Shown: piece after piece, positions 35,501-48,400 of the stretch
How positions within the stretch are numbered: position 1 is the first letter of the stretch
How the letters are laid out: every line of letters starts with the position of its first letter
From: Phallusia mammillata
Lineage: Eukaryota; Chordata; Ascidiacea; Phlebobranchia; Ascidiidae
Assembly: GCA_003260075.1 (NCBI GenBank)
Contig: QLIY01000103.1
Coordinates: forward strand, 151,230 to 215,229
Length of the DNA: 64,000 nt
Reading direction: 5' to 3'
The notes under the pieces: model-generated
Seen by the model: the letters and a program-made list of their open reading frames with translations, nothing else
The model's database searches: none
What the model was told of the DNA's origin: nothing
Position numbers and translations under genes: made by a program

Positions 35501-37064
35501 AATGACAAGCCTGCGAACAGCTACAACTGGGAGCAGTCGCTTTCGGTCCAACGGCAGCGGTATAAGCGGCCACAGGCGCTTGGTTCGCATTTGGAACTCA
35601 GTTTTGGTGCTAAATCTAGCCACAGCTGATCTCATCATGGGTGTTTATCTGATGTGTCTTGCTGTGATGTCTTTTCTTTACGAGGAAGAGAGTCAGAACT
35701 CTCACCAGCATGGCTCGTTTGACCGGGAATGGCGAACGAGTTCTACTTGTCAAGTCTTAGGTACAATGCTCGTGATATCTTCCCAGACCTCTGTCTATAC
35801 ATTGGTCTCACTGACCTCTTTGCGTCTCCATACCGTACTCCGGCCATTTTCTTCCTACCACCTGAAATTCCGGTACCTCGCCATTGCGGTGGTGGGAACA
35901 TGGTCCTTGTCCTCATTCTCCGCCGTCGCTCCTCTCCTTCCCTCCCTTCGCGACTTCTTTGTCCAAAAAGCTTGGGTACCTTTCCCTCAATTCCAACCAC
36001 CTGTCATTAACCGTACCACGGCAGATGCACTGGTTCGCGGCATAGCGTACATTACAAACACAAGTATTACCACAGACCCGACTGAAATGGTGTCCCCATT
36101 GTCATGGAATACAATGTTGGCTTTTGTTCAGCGCGTGGCTCCCTCCCACAGCGATTGGCAGTTTTACTCTTACTACAGCGAGGACAGTGTGTGTATGCCT
36201 AAACTGTACACCACACAGAATGATTCATTCTGGAAACACGCAATATCCAACATTGTAATCAACTTCTTGTCTGTACTCTACATCTCTTGCGCTTATATCA
36301 CTATTTACTGCAAGTCCGCAAAGGAAGGGAAATCTACAAGGCGCTTTTCAAGAGGACAAAGAAAGGAAAGCATTCCGGCGGACCCAGTTGCTGGAAACAA
36401 ATGGAACAGGTCTTCCGTGATCACTCGACGTGATCAGGGATCAGTAGATCAGGGAAAAACTGGTCAGCAGGACAGGAACACCTCTTATCTACGACGCCGG
36501 CCTCGTTCCTCGGGAAAGACTTCACGTATCTTGGCAAGGAACAGCACAAGCGAGATGCAACGTCGTATCGCGTTGTTGGTCATCACTGACTGCGTGTGTT
36601 GGGTGCCCATATGTATTATGTCTTTCATAAGTATTTCTGGACGAACTATTCCAGACGCTGCCTTCGCCATCACGGCTATAGGCCTGCTTCCCATCAACAG
36701 CGCCCTTAATCCACTCCTCTACTCAAGAGTGCTCCAGACTCTTTGGACCCGCGGTTTGTCCTCTCTTCGAGTCCGCGTAGCATCCGTTCGAAACTCTTTC
36801 GAGTCCTCTGACTCTTCTTCTGGAGGAAAAATCGTGATTGACAAGAAGCTTTCGTCGATCAGCGGAGTTACGGTGGAGGACAGCGTTGCCAGTAGCGACT
36901 ATTCTCCACCAATGGGAAGACACGCTCCGCTCGCTGAAACCTTTTCCACTGGGAGTGAGTCTTCTTTTGACGACGTTGCAAGCAAGATGGCGGCCGTGCA
37001 CAAAATTTCTCGAATGCCGTTAGAAGTGATTGCAGAGCATCCAACAGCTATTGAAGTTTCGTAA
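32560..37064 (+). CDS. LDLa-containing RXFP/GRL101-like GPCR without LRRs, 4 exons, 983 aa
   Basis: Exons 32560-32629, 32825-32985, 34075-34336 and 34606-37064 (phases close at 2952 nt). Residues 1-22 are a signal peptide (MLWTSLCSGFVLTLF). LDLa-like modules: exon 2 (ICDGKFDCPDITDEFLC), exon 3 (LCNGVQDCPHGEDELYC), about residues 328-350 (ICDGTSDCPGQTDELFC) and about 353-380 (DDCDDGSDE). The seven helices start near residue 400. TM1 has the GN motif, TM2 LNLATADLIMG, TM6 TDCVCWVPI and TM7 LPINSALNPLLY; the last two are typical of relaxin-receptor and GRL101 families. Odd points: no leucine-rich repeats between LDLa and TM1, an intracellular loop 1 of about 70 residues, SLR where E/DRY is expected, and all seven helices in one exon. 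The ligand is unknown. Confidence 0.9.
33046..33335. repeat. Direct duplication bridged by G10 (case 5)
   Basis: Copies 33046-33185 and 33196-33335 (140 bp each) begin TACAATCATAAACTAG and end ACATCGCCGTTTTAA. They differ at about three sites and are separated by G10 only. The pair lies in intron 2 of the receptor gene. This is the cleanest example, since both edges are sharp and the sequence before copy 1 and after copy 2 is unrelated. Confidence 0.92.
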
Positions 37065-38564
37065 AATACTGGATAAAAAAACAAAATGAGATTTGCTTTG
37101 TTAAAAAAGGGAAGTGGTTTTTGCTATATTTTTTTTTCTGTGTGTATTTCAGCACGCTTTTAATCATTTTCTATGTTCCAAATTTTTGCTTTTACCAACT
37201 TTTTGTAAGTGCACATCAGCATGCGCAATTCGAATTATGTATAAACAACATTGTTGATTGAATTTTACCCTTTTAACTGTTCATCATACTTTTGTTCAAC
37301 GACTTTTTATAAGTTATAAATTTATGTTCAAAGCATTTCATATCGCAGCTTTATACATTGCAATTGCTGCACAAAAGTATTGAATTTTGTGTACAGTGTT
37401 TTACGAGATATCACTATTGTTTTGTGTTTTCATCCATTTGCACTTTCGTACATTTTTTTCGCCGAAAAAATCTACACATACACTCGAACGTTTTGCTTTT
37501 AAAAGATGCAGCACAGGGGTTTATTAGCTGAATCAGAACAAAGGAATCCTTGAGGCAAGAATTCCATGCAATTATGACGTAATAGGACGGGATTGCTGAG
37601 TAAAACACGCTTCAGGTTTCTTGCAAGGAACTGTTGGCACTTCGAACCATTCAAATGCTAACGGCGCTTACAGTAGTAAGGCAATGTGTCCAGCAATGTA
37701 GTTGTAAGCACAATGATAGGCAAGAGAATTGAATATATAGGAGAGTATAGGTTTGTAAAATGGAGACCGTACGCGTAGTGGGTACGACATAGCTAAAGGA
37801 AAGTTTATTTTTGTTTTAAAAAATCAAATGTGTTCGCCGATGAAAGGTTTAGATTAATTTAAACTTGCCTATGTGCATTAGTGGTGCTGGTGCCTAAAGG
37901 CCTATGTAACAAATTTGTGACACTATGAATAAAGATACGATTGATATGATTAACTATACTATAGCCTACTATAGTTTCTAGAGCAGTGGTTCTGCATGCG
38001 GCTCCCAACTACCTATTCTGCGGCTCGCACCAGACCTCAGAAAACCACCAAACATTGCTATTTTAGCTTTCAAAGTAATAATCTTCAGTGATTTTCTCAA
38101 GGTTTCGTTTTTTTGCGGCTCCCTACACACTTAAAAAAATACCATTTGGCCCCGACAATAAAAAAGTTTGAGAACCACTGTTCTAGAGTATTTTTAGGCT
38201 AGTTATTGCGGTACCAAGATTTTGAATAAATTTAGGCAAAAATAATGGGAATAACTGTTTGTAGTAGATTATATATCCACAAGTCAGTAGATAAAATCAG
38301 TATAAAGATCAGTCGCATATAGTAAGTAGAATGTAAACGTTAATAAAGCCTGAAATAGGGCAGCGTTAAGACATGTACATTTTAACCCAATAGTGTGTGT
38401 GATATCCAAAACAAATAGCAACAAAAAAGAAATGAAAAAGCTTAAAATTGCAATTCAAACTATTAGTTACAGCGTACATTACTGTATAGTCATAAAAGGC
38501 GTGCGTTTAATTAACATGGTAGGCGAAAAAATAGGATATCCACTTAAGAATAAAACACAGAGGA
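37065..38564. other. Receptor 3' region and AP-2-like upstream region
   Basis: AT-rich, with no supported gene. An AATAAA near 37925 may end the receptor transcript. One hAT MITE lies at 37984-38180. Confidence 0.45.
37984..38180 (+). mobile_element. hAT MITE (family A) with perfect TSD
   Basis: Ends CAGTGGTTCT and GAGAACCACTG. The 8-bp TTCTAGAG lies on both sides (37976-37983, 38181-38188). The interior matches, in reverse orientation, the element at 61430-61646 (GCATGCGGC, GCGGCTCCCTACACACTT), so the two are one family. Confidence 0.92.
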
Positions 38565-41500
38565 ATGGATGAAAACAACAACATCGCGGATAACACCAGC
38601 AAAGACAATGGCCAATTATTGACATCACAATCGGGAAGAGTGATTTGCGAAGGAGAAACTGACTTGGAATCGAATGATGAAGATGACTCGTTTGAGGAAA
38701 AGAGTTATCAAACTCTGTCGTCAGTCAAGTATGACGAAGCGCCCCCTCACGTGATCGAAGCTGTCCGAGGTTTATCTGCAAATTCGAACCAAAATGAACG
38801 ATTTTGTTCCGGCAATATTTTTGCTGAAAAATCCGGTTAGTAATTTCTTGATTTTTTTGAACCATGGTTAAGTGAATTAGAAACAAGTCATTTGTTCCAA
38901 AGATTGTGATATGTATATACTATGCATTAAGAGCATCAATATTATCTTATTCAAATAGAAATCTGTTGACGAATGACCTAATGTTTGAACTTTGAACATA
39001 AGATTTGACATAGTTTTTATCCACCAAACAAAGAGCAAGGTGATTCTTTTTTTTAGGTTTAAAGTACGAATGTAACATAGGTTCTCAACCTCTTTTGTCT
39101 CGTTCATTTTAGCCAGTTTTGAAGATAAAATTAAATTACCCCTACAAACTCACATAAACACAGCCTCTTAGTATATTCCTTACTTGTTACCTTGTTAACA
39201 GTATGTTACTAATATTATGAAAGCCAGAAGAATGAAGTAAAATAATATATTCTTATATTTTGACTCTTGGGGGAAATTCACCCCTTGTTTTGAAACTCTG
39301 GTTTTAGAATTTGAATCGTAATGTTATGTTTTTAAGTGGTCGCATTCTTCGAATAGTAGAATATACGATATGTTAAGAAAAGCTTTTTTAAATAGTTGAA
39401 TTCATATAATGTGAACATTTTTTTCCAATTTAGCGCAAATGGAAGTTACACCAATGTCGCACCTCTCATCGGATTCACCCCCAACACAGAGATCTCATCA
39501 TTCTGGTCAAACCAACCCCATTAACTGCTCCTTCCGTAAGTCGAAGTAACATTTGATTGTTCAGAATTTTTAGCACCAACTTTTCAAAAGAATAAGTAAG
39601 GTAGCACAAAAATACACGGAATGTCGTAAGTACGTATAGTAATTAATAATGTCGTTTTAAGCTTTTTTCTTAAAAACTTAGATATTCTTATAGTATTCTA
39701 CTTTGTGGTGTTTTATTGGGTGTTTGTTTTAGCCCTCTTAACACAAGCCTTGTCAAATACCAATACGACATGCAAGCTTGTGACGAAACGTTGCGAAATC
39801 AGTCCTCAACAAACAGCGATGACGTGTCAAGCCACCATTCAAACGTCATCAATAAACCAGGTATAACAATCATTGTTCTTTCAAGCATTTTTTATGTTAA
39901 AATACTCGTGATGGAAATTAAAAATACAACAGCTAATCGTCTGTTACGTCATATACACGTGTGTAGCGTCATAATAGCCGTTTGGCCAATCGCCGGACGT
40001 GCGGTTTTAGCCCATCCCAAGTACTTGCGTTCCATGCGATTTTTAAGGTTGGACTGTTTACATATGTGTGTGGGTGTATGTTATATAAAACAGTCTATAA
40101 ACAGCCTCAAAGGAGCAACGAAAGTTTAAGACAGTATGTCTGAAGTCTCAACCTTTAGGGAGGTGGTTCTCAACCCTTTTTCCTTTGCGGGCCCTTCTCG
40201 ACACTTTCAAACTATACGCAGACCCAATTTGAAGGTTTTGGTATTTTTTGTCCTTTTTTCATTACCACAAGCAACCAAAACAGGGTGCAGAATATACAAA
40301 CCACGTTTGGTCCAGGACCAAAAATTTAATTCTTGTGTCTGGGCTGCGACATCGGAAATCGTTTGTCACTGACAATTGACCTCTGTTGCATCACTATGGG
40401 GTCCAGATGTCACAATGCATTTTAGTTTGTCGCCTACAAAGAATGTTTTTATAAAAGTTTCATGCTATTTTAAAATGCTGAAACATTATTTTAAATCGCG
40501 CTTTATAAATATCGTTGTGTGTAAACTTAAAATTGGTCGCGGGTTTACGAAACCTTTTACGGTGTCATTAGGGTCCGATCACTTTTAATAGAATAAAATA
40601 CTTTTATTAGACTTAATCTGAAGGGTGGGTAACCTACACCCCACAACCGCATAAAAAATTCTAATTTTGATCTCAATCCATCCGATGCAATTAATGCGTT
40701 ATACCTCTTTTATGTACCACAGTTATTAGTTTATAACTGGGAATATGAATGGTTACGTACAAAGACAATTTTTTTTGTCTTTTTTTGTGTTGAAGTTTAG
40801 CATGCGGTTTTGTATCCTAACCAAACCTGATCAATGTTAAAGTTTTAGCCAGCAAGTACTGTTGTGCACTTGTTAAATGTACATATTCACATCAAACAAA
40901 CACCAGTTTAAATATTTAAGTTAATTTTGCCCGCACTCTTACGTTATTGCATGAGACACTTTGCGACCTGCCTTCACATTACTACTTTTTTGGCCCGTGC
41001 TGGCTAAACAGTTGCCTTTATCTTTATTGTATCTTGTTTAGAACAACCGTAAACGCGCACATGGAAGCGATACGACATCAAGTCATCAAGTGCTGTGCAA
41101 CGGTAAACAAGCTCGCTGCAGTGACAACCGATTTATTCCGCTTTGTCCACCTGATGGTCATTCGAGGTCAAGGTCTCCTCAACCTGCCGTCGCGTCCCCC
41201 CGAAGTCTTCCCACTTCGATTGTTACATCAAGTTCCTACCAAACGCGACCAATTTGCTGGCAGCCTTGCAATGCAGATCCCCCCGCAGGGCCAGCTCTTT
41301 CACAATGGGCTATTTACGATGGCTGTGAACGCAACCCTGAAGACCAGACAGTATCAAACTGCCATCTCACACAAACGCTTCTTATTCCGGATCTCGGTCG
41401 TTCATCAACGTGTTCTCAATACAGCAACAGCGGGAATTCGAGGCCCCCAAACCCGTGGGCCAACTTCCGACCAATGTCGTCCGCTGCATGGAATGAGCCA

Positions 41501-44432
41501 AGTGGTCAAGCGCAAACCTGTGAAACCTCTCGGGATCCTGAAAATCTTCCGCCGGAAAGCGAGCCGGAAATTCGAAACGAAACGTTTCCTATGACCCGAC
41601 GGTATATCATAAGAAGCATGCTCAACACAAGTTCGCCGACAAATCAATACAGACCAGGAAATCGCACAAGTGTGGCCGAAACCAGAAGATTCGGAGACAG
41701 TGAAATCGACCCACATCCCCCATTTGTTCAACGCCCTTATGCTTATCCTTCTGCGATGCCAAACAATGTACAGATGTTATCTAGAAATCTACATTTTGTC
41801 AACAACTTTGGTGTAAAGAATTACTCAGGTGCGCTATTGGTGGATGGAATTGTAACACATTACACTGTTATCCGCATTTATAAAAACTTGCTTAGCAACG
41901 CAGTCTAAACGGTTAGTGGAAAAACGAAATCTCGTTAAATGCGACCAATTTCTCTTGCAATTTTCCAATTGCTTGGGATTTATAGTTTAACCTGCACTTT
42001 AGAAAAACAAACAGATACTTTGGGCCCCGTTTCCTTACAGTAGCAACGGAGACACCTTCAACAATAAACAACCCAAAACACAAGGCTTGTCATTGCTCAT
42101 TATAAAGATTCTCAATTCTCTCTAAAAACCGTTTGCGAATATTTTCACAATTTTCAGATTTAAAACTATTTTATTTTTATTTTTAGGAAACGGAATTGTG
42201 ACGTCATACAAGAACAAGGCCGCCATCTTGCCTGACGTCACACAGGGTTATGACGTAATATCGAAGGGCCTTCCGCCTCACATTTCGACGAAAGATGTTT
42301 TTTGTCTTGTTCCCGGTCGATTAGGGTGAATATATTGTTGGGTAGTGTTTTGCGATCTTGTACTTTCTCGCTAAGAAATTTGTTTAAACCATGAGTTGTA
42401 TGTAGGAGTACATGTTGTGCGGTTAGCCGAAAAAGTTCGCTTAAAGTCCGAATTAATTTGTTAAAGGTCTGCACAAAAATATGTTGGACGCGCAAAAAGA
42501 AAGCTCATGTACTTTTGCGCAAAGAAAGTAAAATTATTGCACAAATATGCTTTATAACTTTAAGGTCAAACCTGTTCCTGACCCAAAAAGCCAATCCCAA
42601 CTTACAACTTTGGAATTTGTATCGAAGTTAGAAAAGTACAGAGAAAAAGAGAAAGCACGTCTTGCTGGTATCAATGGTGTCGCTAACTTAATAAAACTAT
42701 TTTTTTCTAGCATGCCTAATCAAAGCAAACGACACGAGGTTCTTGTGGGTGAGATTCTTCGCCGGGTTTTGACGCCCGAAAGCCTGAACATTTCACTTCT
42801 TGGCCCGATCCTCCGCAAAGCTAAGTCCAAGAACGGAACGCAATACCTTCGCGAAAAGCTGCAACAAATCGGAGTAGAGCTGCCGCCCGGACGACGAAAA
42901 ACGGCCAAGTGCACACTCTTTACCTCTCTTACTGAAAGTACGGGTTTGTCCAAAAACATTCACAGTAACCGTTTTTGTTTCGGGCTTAAATTTTAATAAA
43001 ACGGACTGGATTAGGGCGTGACTTTACACTTAGCCTCATTTGTGCTATAGTCACTAACTTTCGGGCCCAATACGGGGACATTCGGACTTAGACCGGATTT
43101 CGGACTTGTACTTTTGAGTTTGTGCCCCAATTTCGTTTTCCACTTTATGCAAACAGCCTTAAAAAGTAGTGTGAGTAACAACAATACCGAGAGAGAACTG
43201 TTAAATACGCGTTGCTCTAAATAATCCTTGTTGGTCATCAACACAAAATCATTTTTTTGAAACTTACTGAATTTTCAACATACTTCAATTTAATTTAGAA
43301 TATCTAAACTTAGTTTTATATCGAGAACACTATTCTTTAACGGAACGTTGTATAAACGACTAACTGGGATAAAGGCCACAACAACAAATTGTTTACATGT
43401 TTGCAGTATTTCTGTACACTCGTGGGTACTGGGCTAGTTCTCCGGTGAACTTTTGCCCACAAACCTTGTTTTTGCAGGTGAAGCAGGTCAACTTGCTGAA
43501 GACTTCTCTAAATTATGCCAGTGTGAGTTTCCTGCGAAAGCCTTGGCCAAAAAAGCTCTCCAGCGCCGCTATGCGGAGGAATCGGCGGCTTATAAATCGG
43601 AGTCCATCGCCTCATCTCTGTAAGATTCAGTTGTGCTTACGTTATTACCGGAGAGTTTCTTTTAACTAATTAAGACCATCAAGCCAGAAAATGATAAGCT
43701 ACAGACAGTGCGCACTTGTTTGCGAGTTTCCTCCGTGGTTTATGCCCATGTGTAGCATCGAACACAATAGGTGAGGCTTTTTGTAGCCTGTTACTCCGAA
43801 CAAAGTGCCGTTAGATAGCTACACTAGCCAATACGGCCAATCTCTTCTCACCAGCTGCACTGATGAAACCTTATAGGTCGAAACAGTGTGCACTGTCTGC
43901 AACTTCTAAATAAGACCTGAACCCTATTAAGGCTATCTCAGTCATAGACCTAAATTTGTGTTAACCTTTTACCCACGTAAGAAAGTGAACAGATACATAT
44001 GATTTAAACGCGGCTTGCTTGCAATTTTATGCACAGAAACAAAAATCTGTTCTGATTTAAACATTACCATTTAATTATTTTGTGGCTTATAATCAGTAAC
44101 CTTAAACTTTGTAAAACCTAATAGTTGTGTTTCTTTGCTGAGTGCTTCTATACATATATAAATATATATATACAATTAGATTTTAACAAAAAAATTGTTA
44201 CAGGGAGCTTCTGGACTGCTTTATAGAACTACTTGGCACCAAGCCCTTTGAAACCTTTAACGAACCAAACGTTACATTTTCGAGTAATCGTTCTTCATCA
44301 ACTTCGTCTCAACTTTACAACTATGAAACTTTAACTCACGGCTTCGGTCTTAAAGCCTTAATTAGTTCTCTACGTACTTTTCGGGCTTTTTTGTTGTATT
44401 TGGAGGACGAACGAATATCTGATGCCCTGTGA
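38565..44432 (+). CDS. TFAP2-like: AP-2-like transcription factor, 8 exons, 674 aa
   Basis: Exons 38565-38835, 39434-39535, 39733-39860, 41042-41828, 42187-42325, 42711-42937, 43478-43619 and 44204-44432; phases close at 2025 nt. The first about 430 residues are Ser/Pro/Thr/Asn-rich and unrecognised (probable activation region). The AP-2 domain follows: DVFCLVPGRL, then VLVGEILRRVLTPESLNIS, LLGPILRKAKSKNGTQYLRE, LPPGRRKTAK, a helix with AEDFSKLCQCEFPAKALAKK, and the C-terminal helix-span-helix with LTHGFGLKALISSL. Known AP-2 proteins bind GCCNNNGGC as dimers through this region. It is clearly more diverged than vertebrate AP-2, fitting a lineage-specific AP-2-like paralogue. Intron 7 holds a hammerhead element. 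AATAAA is near 44659. Confidence 0.93.
43696..43905 (+). mobile_element. Hammerhead element, third copy, in AP-2-like intron 7
   Basis: About 210 bp. The left end AAGCTACAGACAGTGCGCAC and the right end GTGCACTGTCTGCAACTT are imperfect inverted repeats. It has about 80 bp of interior absent from the 22.9-kb copy, so it is the longest of the three and may be closest to full length. Confidence 0.75.
43854..43903 (+). ncRNA. Hammerhead motif with weakened stems
   Basis: Core CTGATGA is intact (43860-43866). GAA is at 43880-43882, stem III ACAGT/ACTGT with loop GTGC, and GTC triplet with cleavage after 43897. Stem II loses its first pair (A against C), leaving ACC/GGT. Stem I GCTGCA/TGCAAC has one mismatch. 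Reduced activity is expected. It lies in the sense direction of the AP-2-like gene. Confidence 0.75.
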
Positions 44433-45486
44433 AATTCCGGTAGATGACGCCCCAGTGCTGCATTAATTTGTGTTGTTGTTTTCTGGCCATTGTGGTGCAG
44501 CTTGTTTTAACGCCATTTCTTTGTTATGTGTCTATAGCTTCAGTCCTTGCTGAAAAGTGTTATTTGCTTACAAACCTTTTTCAAGTTTCGGTACATCTTC
44601 TGTGTGACAGGCTCAAAAAAGTTTCTAACATTGCACGGGTTATAAAAATGAGCATCAAAATAAAGTACAATTGGCTCTATGCACATTCACATTCATGTAA
44701 ACAGTGTATATTTTGTAAACCCAAGCCCGAAATCCTACCTTAAAAGCAAGACCGTCTAATACAAATATGGTCTAAAGGTTTTTTTTTCATGTTTAGGAAT
44801 CAGTGTTAAAAACTTCAACCCAAGTAATACATGAAAAAAACATAAAAACACACCTCGAACTAATATAATGCACGACGATTTTTGTACGAACACAATTTTA
44901 TTTAACAATACAAATTACAGCCTATTATAAGAAGTAAATTCCATTGTTTAAAACATCTCAAACACAACAACAGTCCAATTTGACCTGTGTGTGATCGGAT
45001 TAAGTGCAGCTGATTTAATTACGTGGGAAAACAGAAGCACCCGGTTGACGTGTTTGTTGAAACTCTTCACATCGGGCGTTCTGCCATCAATCGCACTCTT
45101 AGTCTGCCCGGTGAATGGGCCACTCGATTTCGGCTAAAAGTCAACACACCGTATTGTGGTGGCCTGTAACAAAAGCTCCTACTGAATGAGTTTTAAAACT
45201 CAGCCACTACAATACAAGCGCGCTTGGCTATTAAAGTTGGAAATATCGAAAAACCTTTTATATTGCTGTCTGTAGAATTTAAGTCCATTGTTACCAAAGC
45301 GGACAGGCTTTAACTGATGAAGCACGCCTTGTATGCTGTACAGTCAAAAGGTAAACACTGTGTCAAGCCAACAGTCTGTTATTACTGCGCTTGGATACCT
45401 CAGAGTACACAAAGTTGCTAGCAGAGTGTGGTCCCAGCAGGTCGAAGTCGTACACTTCAGACACAATTATGTGTTCTTGAGCTATT
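44433..45486. other. AP-2-like 3' region and ANKRD66-like upstream region
   Basis: No gene is supported. The stretch holds the AP-2-like 3' UTR with AATAAA near 44659. No clear TATA box was found before the ankyrin gene. Confidence 0.4.
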
Positions 45487-48400
45487 ATGACGCAAGAGAC
45501 GCGATTGTCTGAACTGCTTGAGGTGTGTGCTGCTGGTGATTCCGATTTGCTTGAAGAAAAGCTTGCAACTGGTAGACTAGATGCCATTAACTATAAAGAC
45601 CCTGATTGGAATGAAAGGGCCCCTCTACATTGGTGTTGTATTAAAGGTAGGTTTTGGTTTACCGTGTCCATCCAATAGCATTGTACTTTGTATTTGTACA
45701 ACAATATACAACAAAAGTCATCCTAAATACACACGCTTTTATTATACAGTTAAAATTTAGCGTACAATTGTACGTAACTGATTTATTTCATAGAATCTTG
45801 AATTTACGTCACGAGATAATTGAATGGATTTAATGACGTCATGATAATTAGTATTATCATGTCGTCACTATTTTTGGCTTCTCCAACAGTGCCGCTCCTC
45901 GGGTGCTAAAAAAATGTAGAAGTAAATGTGTAGTACATAAGCAAGGTACAATACCAAAACGAGCCAAAGTCGTTATTGGGCAATTTCAAAATCGTGTGAC
46001 GTCACCAACTTTGAAACGTACTCATGCTCGCTAGACTATTCTTATGGCTAAACTGGGTATGAACGTAAAATAGTTTCGAAATATATGGTTGATTTGTTCA
46101 ACGGCATACGTAAGAATGTGATTTATGCGGAAATCGCTCTAACGTTGCTTTTTTTCTTACTCGTTTAGTGTTGTTTGTCTTTCTCAAACATGTTGGAACT
46201 TGTCGCAAAAATTATGAGTGTACATCCTGTTACAAGCAAACAAGGAGTTTAAGCAAAGAAAATACTTCTACCACCACTAAAATTTTATTGAACCCATTGA
46301 TGTATATAGCGACTAACCTTTTACGAATGAACTTTCTCCGGCCCCGCCATGGCATGGTTCAGCTGTTAATGTAGAAATCAAATTTGTTACATTGCATCAT
46401 TAGATCCGTAGCCAAGTCGCGTTACCGATATAAAGTTAGTTCCTATTTAATTGTATTTATTGGTTATGTTTAGGGAAAAGTGACATGACCCGATGTCTGT
46501 TGGAAAAAGGCGCTCACCCCGGTGTTAGGTCTTCTACTGGATGGACACCAGCACATTTTGCAGCCGAAGGAGGGCGCACTCACGTTCTAAGGTACATTTG
46601 TTGTGGTCGTGAAGATGGTCACTTTTTGTGATAAATATATAAGCCTGGTTGTTGATTTAAGTGATGAGCTTTTAAGACTTTCATGGCGAATAGTCCCGAG
46701 AATTTCAATTCGGTTTATTGGAAATTCTGTTTCACTGCCAGTTAAATTCTAAATTGTAGCCTGTCAGCAATTAAAAAAAACATATTTCGTTTATTTTGGG
46801 CAAGTGCAAGTGCAAGGATTGGCTGTTGCTTTTCTAGAGTCGAGTGTTTTAGCAAATGCCTGTGATTTGGCCAAAACGTCTACATTAATAGCCCACAACG
46901 GTTTAAAAAAGCTGAAGTTTGTGCTTATGTTGGTTTTTATAAAAGTTTAATATACATAATTTCCACACACGTCTACTACAAAGCATCTTTATGAGAGTTT
47001 TTTTTCTTCAGAACGCTGCACAATTTCAAGGCGCCTATGAACAGGAAAGATTTATACGGGGATACTCCTAAAAGAATCGCCGAAATTTACGGCCATAAGG
47101 AATCAACCGAATTTTTGGTGTTGTAAGTACTTTTTTTATGCACCCATACTTTTGTTTCGCCAGGATTTGTTGAAATATAATGTATCTATTATGCGCAATC
47201 ACTGTAACAAGAACCCTTGGTTTGTACGTGTCGAGAATTGATCAACACGCTTAAAAACGCGCATATTTGCTTTACAGAGCAGAGGCTGAATACAGAGAAA
47301 GGAGACGCAAAGCGGAATTGTGTGGTGATGCGGAACCGTACGACGATGAAGATTTAGATTGGTGCTACAGAAATAACGTTACTCCTGAAATATTTGTCAC
47401 AGAAGATGAACTAGCAGGTAGTGGGGAAGTTTTTGCCCAATACTGTTTCAAACATAATAAACAACAAAAATGCCAAAAAAACAATGCCGAAAACATGGCC
47501 ATCTTGGAATTTTCACGTTTCAACAAATTATAAACACTATAGAAAAGTCATAATGGTCAAGTTAAATAGTGCGTTTATATGCCACGAGTAGCACTAACAT
47601 TTTATCTTTTTTTCCAACAGCAATGTTTGAATTACAGTATGACTAAAATTTATACCACTTTCATGACGATCTTGTTCTAATTCGTGTCCTGTCTACTGAA
47701 AAACAAATCAAAGTTTATAACATAATTGTAAGCGGGCCCAAAATTTAGGCCAAATCGGACGCAAACCCAGAAGTAAATGCCCGAGCCAGATGTTTTCAAA
47801 ATACAAATCCAAAATTAGGATCGAACATTTTTCACAAGTAAAGTACAGTAAACCTATAGAATCTAACTGATATAACATACAATTATTCACCACAGCAAAT
47901 TTAATGCATACACCACAGACTTAGATACTGCTGAAACACTAACTAGGCTACACGTGTGGAAACAAAGAAAACCGTGAAAGCAGGCCACACACAAGGTTGG
48001 CAGTTATGTCGTAACAATCGACGCATGGTGCAATGGTAACAACGGCGGGAAAGTTTTTGCTATTGGGGAGCGTTACTGTGCGTTACAACTATAATTTGAC
48101 GTGGTAAGCAAGTAGTGGGGGATTGCGGCAGACTGTGGCCGCTGGCCACATTATCATGTAAGATCGGAAACTGTCTGCAGGCCGCTCAAAATCCCGTCGC
48201 GGGCCGAAACAGGCCCGCGGGCCGTATGTTGCCCCACCCTGCTATAGATTATACCGCATTCGGGTAAACTGGATCTTCACCTAATTCTGGCAAAACTCGA
48301 GGTACAAAAGATTTGTAATGTGGTAAAGCTTTAACTAATCGACATCAGTTAACCCGGATCTTTGCCTAATCCGGACAAACTTTTTAGTCCAAACAGGTCC

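Noticed and set aside
40160-40200. hAT MITE left end (GGTGGTTCTCAACCC)
   Set aside because: No right inverted end or target duplication could be found nearby.
40947-41594. 215-codon frame overlapping AP-2-like exon 4
   Set aside because: It is a shadow. The +2 frame joins upstream and downstream exons in phase and leads into the AP-2 domain.
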